Assembly: GCF_902168175.1 (NCBI RefSeq)
Contig: NZ_CABHOU010000074.1
Location: 1-45,088, forward strand
Direction of reading: 5' to 3'
DNA length: 45,088 nucleotides
Source of the DNA: an uncultured Chitinophaga sp.
GTDB taxonomy: Bacteria; Bacteroidota; Bacteroidia; Chitinophagales; Chitinophagaceae
Part shown: one piece after another, positions 24,812 to 33,771 of the stretch
Position numbering within the stretch: position 1 is the first letter of the stretch
Layout: each line of letters starts with the position of its first letter
The notes under the pieces: generated by a model
Databases searched by the model: none
The model's input: the letters and a program-made list of their open reading frames with translations, nothing else
Told to the model about the DNA's origin: nothing
Made by a program: the position numbers and the translations under genes

Positions 24812-26371
24812 ATGACATTTCAATGGTTTAAATATATCTGTTGCCTTACTTTATTTGCCAGCCTGTTTACAGCCTGCAAAAAGGACTTGGGTAACTATAC
24901 TTATAAGGATATCAACACACTTACCATTAAAAATATTCCCGATACCTTAAGCCTTATTAACGGGCAGGCGGTGAATATAGAGCCTGGACTTGATTTTACG
25001 CAGGATACGGTAGCGGGCAATTATAGTTTCGAGTGGGTATCTTACGATCCCAGGCTTGCGGATGTATACACCAAAAAAGTGCTGGCAGATACTCGCGACC
25101 TTAAAATGACTTTACCCTTAGGTATTGGTAACTACAATGTTTACTATACGGTAAAGGAAAAGTCGACCGGTATTACCTGGCAGAAAAAAATACTGGTGAT
25201 TATTACCGGTACCATTAAACGCAGGGGATGGTTTGTATTGTCTGATGTGTCGGACAAAGCGAAACTGGATTATTTTGAAGAAGATATGGCCGCTCCGGGT
25301 ACCTTCCTGGTGGAGTACCGCAATTTTATTGCCAGGGTGCTGGATAAGGTAACAGCCACGCCTATGTCGCTGCAGGGTAAACCTACGTTTATAGAAGTGT
25401 TTTCTAATACGGTAGCAGGCGTAACCGGTGCAAAACAGTGGTTGTACATCGGTACTGAAAACAGCGGGGAGAAGATTAATATCACAGATGGTTTTACCTG
25501 GGAAAATCCCTTGTATTCCATAAAAGCTGAAACGGCTACCGGCACTTATCCTGCTACACCCAGCTGGGTAAGAGGTTTGTCTACTCAGGGATACGCCTAC
25601 CAGGAAGGAAATCTGTTCTTCTCCTACCCCGTGCTTCGTGCTGTATGGGGAGTACCTGTTAATCGTTTGTCTACCGGCGAGCCTTTCAGTATAGCGCCTC
25701 ACATTGCAATGTCTACTGGTGGCGTTTCACTGGTGTTTGATCGTAACAATAAACGCTTCCTGAAACATAACGCTTCCAATTTCATGACCACCCTCACCCC
25801 CAAGCGCTTTGATCCTAACAACATGAACAAAGACCTGGTGTGGATGGGGCATACAAGTGCTTTTGGCGGACAGGCGATCGCTATCTTAAAAGACGCGGCT
25901 GATAAACGTTACCTGGCAAGGATGCAGTTTACGACGTCTGGTACGTTTGCAGCAGATTCACTGAAGGAAGTTACGCTTACCGACCTGGCTGGCGCAGAGA
26001 ATTTCATTATGGACAACCAGTTCGGGTACTTTCTTTACAGCAAAGGTGGTAAACTATACCGTTATAACCTGGATACAGAAGAACTGATCCTGATTAAAGA
26101 TTACGGTGCTTCAGCACAAATTACCCTGTTAAAGAACCGCGTGGGCTCATTTGCGCAGTGGTTCCAGGTAGAGGCCCGTCCCGATATTTACAACAAGGTG
26201 CAACTGGAACCACTCATCCTCGGCATTACTGTAGGTGTGTTTGAACCAGCTAATCCAGCTACTTCCGGCAAACTCGATGTTATCAAAATAAGCGGCTCGG
26301 CCGCATCGTCTTACTACACCCTCACTGGCTTCGGCAAAGTAGTAGACGCGGGTTATACGAACCTGAACTAA
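24812..26371 (+). CDS. PKD-like family lipoprotein
   Basis: 519 residues from ATG 24812; the frame is open further upstream, but this ATG begins a lipoprotein signal (Cys22, LFASLFTAC) followed by KKDLGNYTY, the hallmark start of this family. An N-terminal Ig/PKD-like region (NGQAVNIEPGLDFTQD; YSFEWVSYDP; YNVYYTVKEKSTGITW) is followed by a beta-rich C-terminal domain, possibly propeller-like (KGGKLYRYNLDTEELILIKDYG). It is the last gene of locus A and precedes a strong terminator. It is probably a surface ligand-binding accessory; what it binds is unknown. Confidence 0.88.
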   Translation: MTFQWFKYICCLTLFASLFTACKKDLGNYTYKDINTLTIKNIPDTLSLINGQAVNIEPGLDFTQDTVAGNYSFEWVSYDPRLADVYTKKVLADTRDLKMTLPLGIGNYNVYYTVKEKSTGITWQKKILVIITGTIKRRGWFVLSDVSDKAKLDYFEEDMAAPGTFLVEYRNFIARVLDKVTATPMSLQGKPTFIEVFSNTVAGVTGAKQWLYIGTENSGEKINITDGFTWENPLYSIKAETATGTYPATPSWVRGLSTQGYAYQEGNLFFSYPVLRAVWGVPVNRLSTGEPFSIAPHIAMSTGGVSLVFDRNNKRFLKHNASNFMTTLTPKRFDPNNMNKDLVWMGHTSAFGGQAIAILKDAADKRYLARMQFTTSGTFAADSLKEVTLTDLAGAENFIMDNQFGYFLYSKGGKLYRYNLDTEELILIKDYGASAQITLLKNRVGSFAQWFQVEARPDIYNKVQLEPLILGITVGVFEPANPATSGKLDVIKISGSAASSYYTLTGFGKVVDAGYTNLN

Positions 26372-26397
26372 TATTAATTGTGATCTATGGACCCCCT

Positions 26398-26432
26398 GGC
26401 CTATGACGTTTCATCGTCATAGGCCCTTTTTT
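26398..26432 (+). terminator. intrinsic terminator ending locus A
   Basis: A perfect 11-bp stem (26398-26408 with 26415-26425, 6-base loop) followed by CTTTTTT. It lies 27 bases after the PKD-like stop and isolates locus A from locus B. Confidence 0.9.
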
Positions 26433-26440
26433 ATCCCCAA

Positions 26441-26460
26441 ACCATCCTGTACCATCCTGT
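26441..26460 (+). repeat. tandem decamer upstream of the locus B sigma gene
   Basis: ACCATCCTGT occurs twice in direct succession. It lies between the locus A terminator and the sigma gene start; role unknown, perhaps a regulator site or chance. Confidence 0.5.
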
Positions 26461-26520
26461 ATACGGATACTATATGAAAATAATTTTCCTAAGTTTATGT
26501 TGTAAAAGCCTCCTTTCACT

Positions 26521-27120
26521 TTGTCGGATTCACGTTATACAGACCAATTGCTGCTCGCGCAAATGGCAACCGGGAGCGAACCTGCTTTCTGCCGGCTGTT
26601 TGATATCTATTGGAACAAAGTGTACGCCACCGCCCTTTTGCTCACCAAATCGCCCGTAATGGCCCAGGATATAGCGCAGGAAGTATTCCTGCAGTTATGG
26701 CAGCGTCGTGAACAGGCGATGGATATAGAGAAGCTGGAGGGTTTCCTGTTTATCAGCGCCCGTAATTTGGTTTTTAAGAAGATGAGCCGCCTGAAACTGG
26801 AAGATGCCTATCAGCAATACCTTTCCGGGCAACCCGTAAATGCCGCTCAGCATGCGGGTGAGGTAACGGAGTTTAAAGAATTGCATTCCATCGTGGAGGC
26901 AGGTATTTGTAAACTCCCCCCGCAACAGCAAAAGGCCTTTCGTTTAAGCCGCGAAGGCGGTTTAAGTCATGAGGAAATAAGCCTGCAAATGGGCGTAAGC
27001 CGCGGGGCGGTAAAGGATTATATCGTTCGTTCTATTTCTTTCCTGCGTAAATACCTCAGTGAACATGCGCTGGTATTCGTTTTTACTGCCCTTTCTTTCC
27101 TGCTCAAAAAATATTTTTAG
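26521..27120 (+). CDS. ECF sigma factor of locus B (FecI-like)
   Basis: A 199-residue ECF sigma factor: region 2 (EPAFCRLFDIYWNKVYATALLLTKSPVMAQDIAQEVFLQLW) and region 4 (LPPQQQKAFRLSREGGLSHEEISLQMGVSRGAVKDYIVRS). No ATG is available between the upstream in-frame stop (26503) and the conserved DQLLLAQMATGSEPAF stretch, so a TTG start at 26521 is the best fit; ATG 26563 would remove conserved residues. Like the locus A sigma it has a hydrophobic C-terminal tail (LVFVFTALSFLLKKYF). It should be sequestered by the FecR protein that follows and direct transcription of the rhamnosidase locus. Confidence 0.92.
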   Translation: MSDSRYTDQLLLAQMATGSEPAFCRLFDIYWNKVYATALLLTKSPVMAQDIAQEVFLQLWQRREQAMDIEKLEGFLFISARNLVFKKMSRLKLEDAYQQYLSGQPVNAAQHAGEVTEFKELHSIVEAGICKLPPQQQKAFRLSREGGLSHEEISLQMGVSRGAVKDYIVRSISFLRKYLSEHALVFVFTALSFLLKKYF

Positions 27121-27183
27121 CAAGACACTTCCTGTTTCCTTTTTCACGGGTCTTTATGATAGAGGCCACCTTGCCTGGTTATT

Positions 27184-28365
27184 ATGAAAGAAGCTGAATT
27201 TCTCAAACTTATGCAAAAATACGTAGCGGATGAACTTACGGAAACGGAGTTCAGCCAGCTGTGGAATGCCTTGCGGCAGCCCGGCCACCGGGAAGCCTGG
27301 ACGGTCTTCATGCACCAGGTTTGGGAACAGCAGGGCGCCGGTATGCAGGGTGAGGACCTTAAAAAGGAGTCGCTGGCCAATGTGATGAAAGTACTGCACG
27401 AGGGCAAGCGCCGTGGAATGATCAAAAAGCTTTCCTGGTGGGCTGCCGCAGCCTGTATGATCGGCCTTTCGGCAGGTGCCTTCCTGTTTAATGCAAAAAA
27501 AAACACACCAGCAGTGGAACTGGCGCAGGCCGTTACGCCCAAAACGCCCATTCGTCCAGGCGGTAACCATGCCATGCTTACGCTGGCCGATGGTAGTGTA
27601 ATTGAACTGGATAGCGCCGCTAACGGTGTACTGGGCCAGCAGGGTAATGCCAAAGTAGTGAAACTCGCCAACGGGAAACTGGCCTATGATCATAACGGGC
27701 AGCGCGGAGGTGAGGTAGTATATAATACCATGCGTACGCCCCGCGGCGGGCAATACCAGGTTACATTGCCGGACGGTTCGAAAGTCTGGCTCAACGCCGC
27801 ATCTTCCATTACCTATCCCACTGCCTTTACAGGAAAAGAAAGAAGGGTGAAGATCACCGGCGAAGTATATTTTGAAGTGAATTCCCTCAACGCGCAAAGC
27901 CCTTTTTACGTAAACATTATGAGCGAAGAAGGGAAGCAGAAGGATGAACTGGTGGTGTTAGGAACGAGTTTCAACGTAAACGCGTACGATAACGAAGACG
28001 TAGTAAAAACCTCCCTGCTCGAAGGTAAAGTGCTGATATTGCGGCAGGAGCAAAAAATACCCATTACAGTAGGTTACCAGGCCCGGATGGGCGAAATCAT
28101 AGAAATGGAACGGGCCGATATGGAAGAAGTGACGGCCTGGAAAGACGGCTACTTCAAATTTAGCCAGGCCAACATAGGATTGGTGATGCGGCAGGCAGAG
28201 CGCTGGTACGATATAGAGACCGATTTCCCGCGTGGTATTCCGTCAGATGCCTTTAGCGGTACCCTGCCGCGGCATGTAAGTCTTGAGCAGTTTTTGCAGA
28301 TATTAGTGTATAGTGATATAAACGCAGTAATAAAAGACCGGAGAGTTATTGTAAACAGCAAGTAA
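27184..28365 (+). CDS. FecR-family anti-sigma factor of locus B
   Basis: 393 residues: cytoplasmic sigma-binding part (~1-82), one membrane helix (~84-102, WWAAAACMIGLSAGAFLF), a periplasmic FecR domain (RTPRGGQYQVTLPDGSKVWLNAASSITYP; GTSFNVNAYDNEDVVKTSLLEGKV) and a C-terminal DUF4974 domain (GLVMRQAERWYDIETDFP; LSLEQFLQIL-type end). The layout matches the locus A FecR (390 aa) almost segment for segment, so the two sigma/anti-sigma pairs are paralogous. It transmits the SusC/STN signal to the sigma factor. Confidence 0.94.
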   Translation: MKEAEFLKLMQKYVADELTETEFSQLWNALRQPGHREAWTVFMHQVWEQQGAGMQGEDLKKESLANVMKVLHEGKRRGMIKKLSWWAAAACMIGLSAGAFLFNAKKNTPAVELAQAVTPKTPIRPGGNHAMLTLADGSVIELDSAANGVLGQQGNAKVVKLANGKLAYDHNGQRGGEVVYNTMRTPRGGQYQVTLPDGSKVWLNAASSITYPTAFTGKERRVKITGEVYFEVNSLNAQSPFYVNIMSEEGKQKDELVVLGTSFNVNAYDNEDVVKTSLLEGKVLILRQEQKIPITVGYQARMGEIIEMERADMEEVTAWKDGYFKFSQANIGLVMRQAERWYDIETDFPRGIPSDAFSGTLPRHVSLEQFLQILVYSDINAVIKDRRVIVNSK

Positions 28366-28556
28366 CATCAATCAGAATCAACGTTTGAAGGCCGGTAACT
28401 TGCGCCGGAGAACTGATACAGGTTAAATTTTTTTCGCAAACGGGCTTAAACAAAAAGGCCGGAAGTACGGGGGTACTGCCGGCTGTAGTCTGAGCGTCCG
28501 TTTTTCAGCTATCGACAACTGTAGAACAGGGTAAAACCCAAACAAACCACTAAGTT
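28366..28556 (+). promoter_or_regulatory. susC leader of locus B
   Basis: 191 bases between fecR and susC without a protein gene. They contain a backward-facing terminator (28452-28483) and a weaker antisense promoter reaching the susC ATG (28550-28576), in the same order as in locus A. I saw no clear sense-strand promoter. Confidence 0.55.
28452..28543 (-). ncRNA. predicted cis-antisense RNA in the susC leader (locus B)
   Basis: Minus-strand terminator: 11-position stem with one internal mismatch (28483-28473 with 28468-28458, 4-base C loop) followed by CCTTTTTGTTT. Upstream on the same strand is a near-consensus promoter: TTG (28576-28574), 16-base spacer, TAACTTAG (28557-28550; one mismatch to TAnnTTTG). 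The -7 element ends on the A of the susC ATG, exactly as in locus A. The predicted RNA is ~90-95 nt and shares with the locus A RNA a 5' GTTTG-rich start and the sequence AAAACGG followed 3-5 bases later by CTCA. Weaker promoter than in locus A; prediction only. Confidence 0.4.
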
Positions 28557-31500
28557 ATGAAATTTAAATTCAGCAATTCCACTCCTGAACGGGGCCGCGG
28601 CAGCGTGCTGCTATCACAACTGCGGCCATCCGGAAAAATGATCTTGATTATGAAGCTCACTACTATTTTGCTTCTTGTTGCATTATTACAGGTAAAAGCC
28701 GAAGGCTTTAGCCAGCAGGTAACGTTACATGTAAAAAACGGCTCGCTGGACAAAGTATTTGCGCAGTTGGGAAAGCAAACCGGTTATCATTTCTTTTTTA
28801 ATGAAAGGCTGGTTAAAAATGCCCGCAAAGTATCCCTGCACCTCAACGAGGTTAGCTTCCAGGAAGCATTAGACGCCTGCTTCAGCGGGCAACCCTTCAA
28901 TTATGTAATTGTAGATAAAACGGTGGTGGTACGTAAAAAGGACGAACCATTACCCGCTATCAGAACAGTAGCCGCAGCACCACTGCTGATATTGATAAAA
29001 GGAAAAGTCACCAATGAAAAGGGTGAGCCTTTACCAGGTGCCAGTATTAGATTGAAAAATAGTACCAAAGGCGCTACCTCCGATGCTAAAGGGGAGTTTA
29101 ACTTCACTGTACCGGATAATACGGAAGTGGTGCTGGAAGTAACGATGTTGGGCTACAAAACGCAGCAAGTTACGCCTTCGGATGTCGCCAATGTAACCAT
29201 CCTGCTAGTGGAAGAAGCCACTACGCTCGATAACCTCGTGGTTATTGGTTATGGTACTACAAAGCGCCAGGACTTCACAGGTTCTGTGAGTTCTGTGAAA
29301 ATGGAGAATTCGCCACTGGCTTCCCTTCCTAACCAGAACGCGCTGGAAGCGCTTAAGGGCAACGTGTCGGGCTTAAGCATCGGTGCCAGTAACTCTGCCG
29401 GCGGCCAGCCTTCTATGCTCATTCGTGGCCAGAACTCTATCAGCGGTAACAACGATCCGCTGATCGTGCTGGACGGGGTGGTGTTCCTGGGTAGTATCGG
29501 CGATATTAACCCGAACGACATCGCCAGCTTCGACGTATTAAAAGATGCTACGTCCGCCGCGGCTTACGGCTCACGCTCTGCCAACGGGGTAATTGCCATC
29601 ACCACTAAAAAAGGACGTATCGGTAAACCTGTTATCTCTTTTAATACTTCTACAGGTTTACAAAGCTGGCAAAACAAACCGGTGATGATGAAAGGGGAGG
29701 AGTGGCTGGAAGTAGTGAATGCCAGGAACAAGTATACACCGGGTTCTACGAACTGGATGAAGCCCGGGGAAATTGCGAATATGAACGCCGGGAAAGAAAC
29801 GGTTTGGCTGGACGAGGTAACCCGCACGGGTGTTATCCAAAGTTACCAGGCGGCCATCTCTGGTGCTACACCACAAACGAACTACTACCTGTCTTCTTCT
29901 TTCGATCAGAATAAAGGTATTGTGAAGGGGGATGATTTTAAAAGGATCTCTATTCTCGCCAAACTGAACATGAACGTAACATCATGGCTGGAAATTGGTG
30001 CGGATGGTAGCTACACGAAACGCGATTATTCTGGTTTTGCCGCCAACGTGGGCGAAGCGCAAACCATGAGCCCTTACGGCGTGATGTACCGCGACAGCCT
30101 CGGGCACCTTGAGAAGTATCCTTACACGCAGTCGGCTATTAACCCGCTTTGGGGTGTGCAGGATGGTACGCGGGATAACATGGACATTGGTAATAACTTC
30201 CGCCTGAATGCGCACGCTGTGGTAAGGGTACCATGGATAGAGGGGCTGAGCTACAGGGCTAACTACATGCTGAACCTTGATAAAGATAAATCGGGCAACT
30301 TTACGAATGAAAGCTACTACATTGCTGAAGGTGAAGGCATAGCGCGTTATGCACCTGCTACGGTACAGGGTTTCCTGTCGCGCGCCAACGGCAACATCGA
30401 TAACAGCAGCAACTACAGTTATGTGATCGATAACATTCTGAACTATAAACGCAGCTTTGGTAAACATGGTGTGGATGTAACGGCGGTAGCTACACGTGAT
30501 TACCTGAAGTTTGAGTCGGAAAACTCTACGGGTAGCGACTACCAGGCGAACGGTAATACGGCTTTGGGTATGTATGGCTTACAGAAAGCTACTGTGCAGC
30601 GCGTAACGGTAAACATCAGCGAAAGAGCGAATATTGGTTATCTCGGTCGCTTAAGCTACTCTTATAACAACCGTTACTTCTTCACTGGTTCTTATCGCCG
30701 CGACGGTGCCTCTGTATTTGGCGCCAATAACAAATGGGCCGACTTCGCCGCCGCCGGTATGGCCTGGCGTATCACCGAAGAGGCGTTCATGAAAAAGGTG
30801 CCGTATCTCAATAACATGAAACTTAAATTCTCATGGGGACAAAACGGTAACCAGGGTATTGGCCCCTACGGTACACTGTCTACCATTGCCAACGGTGCCT
30901 CCGGTGGTGTACGTTACGAATTTTCGAACACGGCGAGCCAGATCTTTTACGGCCTCTTCCAGGACGCACTGGGCAACTCTGACCTGGGCTGGGAAACCAC
31001 CGAATCATGGAACACCGGCTTCGAGTCTTCCTGGTTAAATGACCGTATTTCACTCGACCTGGATATTTATCAGTCAAAAACCACCGACCAGATATTTACC
31101 CGTAACATCCCCGTGATGACTGGTTTTAAAACAGTGAGAACATCGATGGGGCAGGTAGATAACAAGGGCCTTGAAATTACGCTGCGTACCGTGAACATTA
31201 AACAGGCAGATTGGGGATGGAATACTTCTTTTACTTTCTGGAAGAACCGCAACAAGCTGGTGAAATTATATGGAGAGGATAAAAACAATGATGGTAAAGA
31301 AGACGATGATATTTCCGGCGGCCTGTTTATCGGGCATTCACTGGGTGCTATTTATGGGTACGAGCAAATAGGTATCGTGCAGGAGTCAGATACTGCCTAT
31401 ATGCGTAAAACAGGCGCTGCTGCGGGTGCGCCTATGTACCGCGACCTTGATAAAGTAGATGGTATCAGCGCAGCCGACCGTAAGATACTGGGATATGCGC

Positions 31501-31973
31501 CCGATAACTTCCGCTTAAGCATGAGCAATATGTTTAATTATAAACAATTCGATCTGTATGTAATGGTGTCGGGCAACTTTGGTGGTAATGGTTACTACCA
31601 GAGAAGCAATGCGGCTGCCTATCTTACATCTGGTACGGGTCGTTTTAACGATAACATGACCTCTAAACCTTACTGGACGCCTGAGAACAAGAGTAACGTG
31701 TACCCGTCTGCCTTCTTTAGCGGTGATGGCCGTTTCCTTGGATTACAGTCGCGCGCTTTTGTAAGAGTGCAGGATGTTACCGTATCGTACCGCCTGAAAC
31801 AAGAACTGTTAAGGACCTTACATGTTAATTCGGCTAAGTTTTACTTCAGTGCCAAGAACCTGGCCACCTTTACCGACTGGTTCGGCGGTGATCCTGAAAC
31901 AGGTACACCGGTTAGGGAAAATACCTTCCCTGTTCCATCTACCTATTCTTTTGGTGCCAACATCAGTTTCTAA
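28557..31973 (+). CDS. SusC/RagA-type TonB-dependent transporter with STN domain (locus B)
   Basis: 1138 residues. N-terminal extension and signal peptide (MKLTTILLLVALLQVKAEGFS), STN domain (GSLDKVFAQLGKQTGYHFFF; VSFQEALDACFSGQPFNYVI), carboxypeptidase-regulatory-like domain (LIKGKVTNEKGEPLPGASIR), plug (LDNLVVIGYGTTKRQDFTG; AAYGSRSANGVIAITTKKG) and a beta barrel ending in YSFGANISF. It imports an oligosaccharide across the outer membrane with the SusD partner 21 bases downstream; the two rhamnosidases behind it indicate a rhamnose-containing glycan. The STN domain links ligand import to the FecR/sigma pair. Confidence 0.95.
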   Translation: MKFKFSNSTPERGRGSVLLSQLRPSGKMILIMKLTTILLLVALLQVKAEGFSQQVTLHVKNGSLDKVFAQLGKQTGYHFFFNERLVKNARKVSLHLNEVSFQEALDACFSGQPFNYVIVDKTVVVRKKDEPLPAIRTVAAAPLLILIKGKVTNEKGEPLPGASIRLKNSTKGATSDAKGEFNFTVPDNTEVVLEVTMLGYKTQQVTPSDVANVTILLVEEATTLDNLVVIGYGTTKRQDFTGSVSSVKMENSPLASLPNQNALEALKGNVSGLSIGASNSAGGQPSMLIRGQNSISGNNDPLIVLDGVVFLGSIGDINPNDIASFDVLKDATSAAAYGSRSANGVIAITTKKGRIGKPVISFNTSTGLQSWQNKPVMMKGEEWLEVVNARNKYTPGSTNWMKPGEIANMNAGKETVWLDEVTRTGVIQSYQAAISGATPQTNYYLSSSFDQNKGIVKGDDFKRISILAKLNMNVTSWLEIGADGSYTKRDYSGFAANVGEAQTMSPYGVMYRDSLGHLEKYPYTQSAINPLWGVQDGTRDNMDIGNNFRLNAHAVVRVPWIEGLSYRANYMLNLDKDKSGNFTNESYYIAEGEGIARYAPATVQGFLSRANGNIDNSSNYSYVIDNILNYKRSFGKHGVDVTAVATRDYLKFESENSTGSDYQANGNTALGMYGLQKATVQRVTVNISERANIGYLGRLSYSYNNRYFFTGSYRRDGASVFGANNKWADFAAAGMAWRITEEAFMKKVPYLNNMKLKFSWGQNGNQGIGPYGTLSTIANGASGGVRYEFSNTASQIFYGLFQDALGNSDLGWETTESWNTGFESSWLNDRISLDLDIYQSKTTDQIFTRNIPVMTGFKTVRTSMGQVDNKGLEITLRTVNIKQADWGWNTSFTFWKNRNKLVKLYGEDKNNDGKEDDDISGGLFIGHSLGAIYGYEQIGIVQESDTAYMRKTGAAAGAPMYRDLDKVDGISAADRKILGYAPDNFRLSMSNMFNYKQFDLYVMVSGNFGGNGYYQRSNAAAYLTSGTGRFNDNMTSKPYWTPENKSNVYPSAFFSGDGRFLGLQSRAFVRVQDVTVSYRLKQELLRTLHVNSAKFYFSAKNLATFTDWFGGDPETGTPVRENTFPVPSTYSFGANISF

Positions 31974-31994
31974 CTATTATTCAAATTGCTCAAT

Positions 31995-33719
31995 ATGAAA
32001 AAGTCAATATATCAGCTGAAATGGGCGTTGCTGCTGTCGCTGGCAACAGTGCAGGGTTGTAAGTCGGATAGTGAGTTCCTGCAGGAGAGGCCCGCTACCT
32101 TTTACACGGTGGATAATGCTTTCACCACATCGAGCCAGGTAGACCAGGTGCTGGTATCTATCTACTCTCAACTCCGCGATTTGTGGGCTAACCCGGCCGA
32201 GGAAGGGTGGATCATCGTGTTGCGTGGTAATGGTACCGATATGTTCGATATCCCCAGTATCCGTAAATCCAGCTCTTTTAATAACTATGGTAACATCAAC
32301 GCCGAAAACGGAACGTTCTATAATGTATACAGCACCTGGTACCAGATGATATCCAAGGCCAATATGGCTTTGTATGCGGCAGAACTGCCGAACATCACCT
32401 GGGCCACACCTGCTGATAAATCGTATACCATTGCGCAGGCGCGTTTCTTCCGTGCCTTTGCTTACCGTAACCTGGGCGAGTTGTTCGGTGGTGTGCCGTT
32501 GGTAACGGAAATATCCAAGGCGCCGCGTTATGATTTTAAACGCGCTACCCGCGCAGAAACGTACCAGTTTGCGATAGACGAACTGCTCGCCATCGAAAAT
32601 GATTTGCCTGTGACTACTACAAGGGGCGGCAGGGTAGTGCAGGGTGCTGCACAGCATAACCTGGCAGAACTGTACCTGGCTTTAGGTACGCAGTTAAAGG
32701 CGGATGGGAAAACAGCGGAAGCACAAACTGCATTTACCAATGCTATCACCTATGCCAGCAAAGTAATAGACGGCGGCACCTATAACCTGATGAATGCCCG
32801 CTACGGCAGCCGCAGAACGGAAGCGCAGGGCAACGTGTACTGGGACCTCTTCCAGGAAAACAACGTGAACTACCAGGATGGTAATAAAGAATGCGTATGG
32901 GCTATACAAATAGATTATGCCGCTTACAGGGCCGAAGACGGTAAATCTAAATTGCCGTACTCCCGCATATACAGCCCTGTATTTCGCGATGGTGCCAAGG
33001 ATCACCTGACAGGTACGAACGTAGATGTTGGCGGTCGTGGTATTTCGCTGATGATGCCTACCATGTACACCCGCGACGATATTTACGCCGGTGTTTGGGC
33101 AAACGATATGCGTAACACCGATATCGTATTCCGCCGCATCTTTAACGGCAACGTAGCCACATCACCTTACTTTAATAAACCCATTCCCTGGACTGTTTTA
33201 TACAACGGCAGTGCGGATGCTACTACCAATACCAACAACCGTAGCCTTTGTTACCCGGTGTCCTGCAAAATAGCTACCGATAAATACACTGGCCTGGCCG
33301 ATGGTGAAAACATGAGTAACCTGTTCCGTGATGACTATTTCATCCGCTTATCAGAAACGATACTACTGCGGGCCGAAGCCAAGCAACGCGCCGGTAATAA
33401 ACATGGCGCTGCAGACGACATCAACCTGCTGCGCACCCGCGCTCAGTGTACTTACCAGGTAACCGCCGCCGATGTAGACGATAACTTTAACCTGATACTG
33501 GACGAACGTGCGCGCGAACTGGTATACGAAGAATGTCGCTGGAATACCCTGTTACGTATGGGCGGCACCGTAGCCGTAGATCGCATCCGTAAATACGCTT
33601 ACTGGCCCGAAGCTCAGGCTACACTTACGTTTAACTACAACCTGTGGCCTATACCACAGATCATTATCGATACAAATAAAGACGAACCACTGGACCAGAA
33701 CGATGGTTGGAAACGCTAA
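31995..33719 (+). CDS. SusD/RagB-family surface glycan-binding lipoprotein (locus B)
   Basis: 574 residues from ATG 31995 (a TTG three codons upstream is less likely). Lipoprotein signal with Cys22 (LLSLATVQGC), then the SusD pattern: KSDSEFLQERPATFYTVDNAFTT, the TPR-like YTIAQARFFRAFAYRNLGELFGGVPLV and the C-terminal DDYFIRLSETILLRAEAKQRAGN with ILDERARELVYEECRWNTLLRMG. It caps the SusC barrel and binds the glycan. A strong hairpin with a T-run follows the stop and may lower expression of the downstream enzymes relative to susCD. Confidence 0.95.
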   Translation: MKKSIYQLKWALLLSLATVQGCKSDSEFLQERPATFYTVDNAFTTSSQVDQVLVSIYSQLRDLWANPAEEGWIIVLRGNGTDMFDIPSIRKSSSFNNYGNINAENGTFYNVYSTWYQMISKANMALYAAELPNITWATPADKSYTIAQARFFRAFAYRNLGELFGGVPLVTEISKAPRYDFKRATRAETYQFAIDELLAIENDLPVTTTRGGRVVQGAAQHNLAELYLALGTQLKADGKTAEAQTAFTNAITYASKVIDGGTYNLMNARYGSRRTEAQGNVYWDLFQENNVNYQDGNKECVWAIQIDYAAYRAEDGKSKLPYSRIYSPVFRDGAKDHLTGTNVDVGGRGISLMMPTMYTRDDIYAGVWANDMRNTDIVFRRIFNGNVATSPYFNKPIPWTVLYNGSADATTNTNNRSLCYPVSCKIATDKYTGLADGENMSNLFRDDYFIRLSETILLRAEAKQRAGNKHGAADDINLLRTRAQCTYQVTAADVDDNFNLILDERARELVYEECRWNTLLRMGGTVAVDRIRKYAYWPEAQATLTFNYNLWPIPQIIIDTNKDEPLDQNDGWKR

Positions 33720-33725
33720 ATATCT

Positions 33726-33756
33726 AAAGCCGGGGTGACTACCGCCCCGGCTTTTT
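33726..33756 (+). terminator. terminator or attenuator between susD and the GH78 gene
   Basis: A GC-rich stem of at least 9 bp (33727-33735 with 33745-33753, 9-base loop) followed by five T's (33752-33756). It lies 15 bases before the rhamnosidase ATG, inside what would otherwise be one operon. Confidence 0.8.
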
Positions 33757-33771
33757 AACTATATTGTCAAC

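Noticed and set aside
27154..27897. 247-codon minus-strand frame
   Set aside because: It lies across the well-supported FecR gene of locus B and shows no family features.
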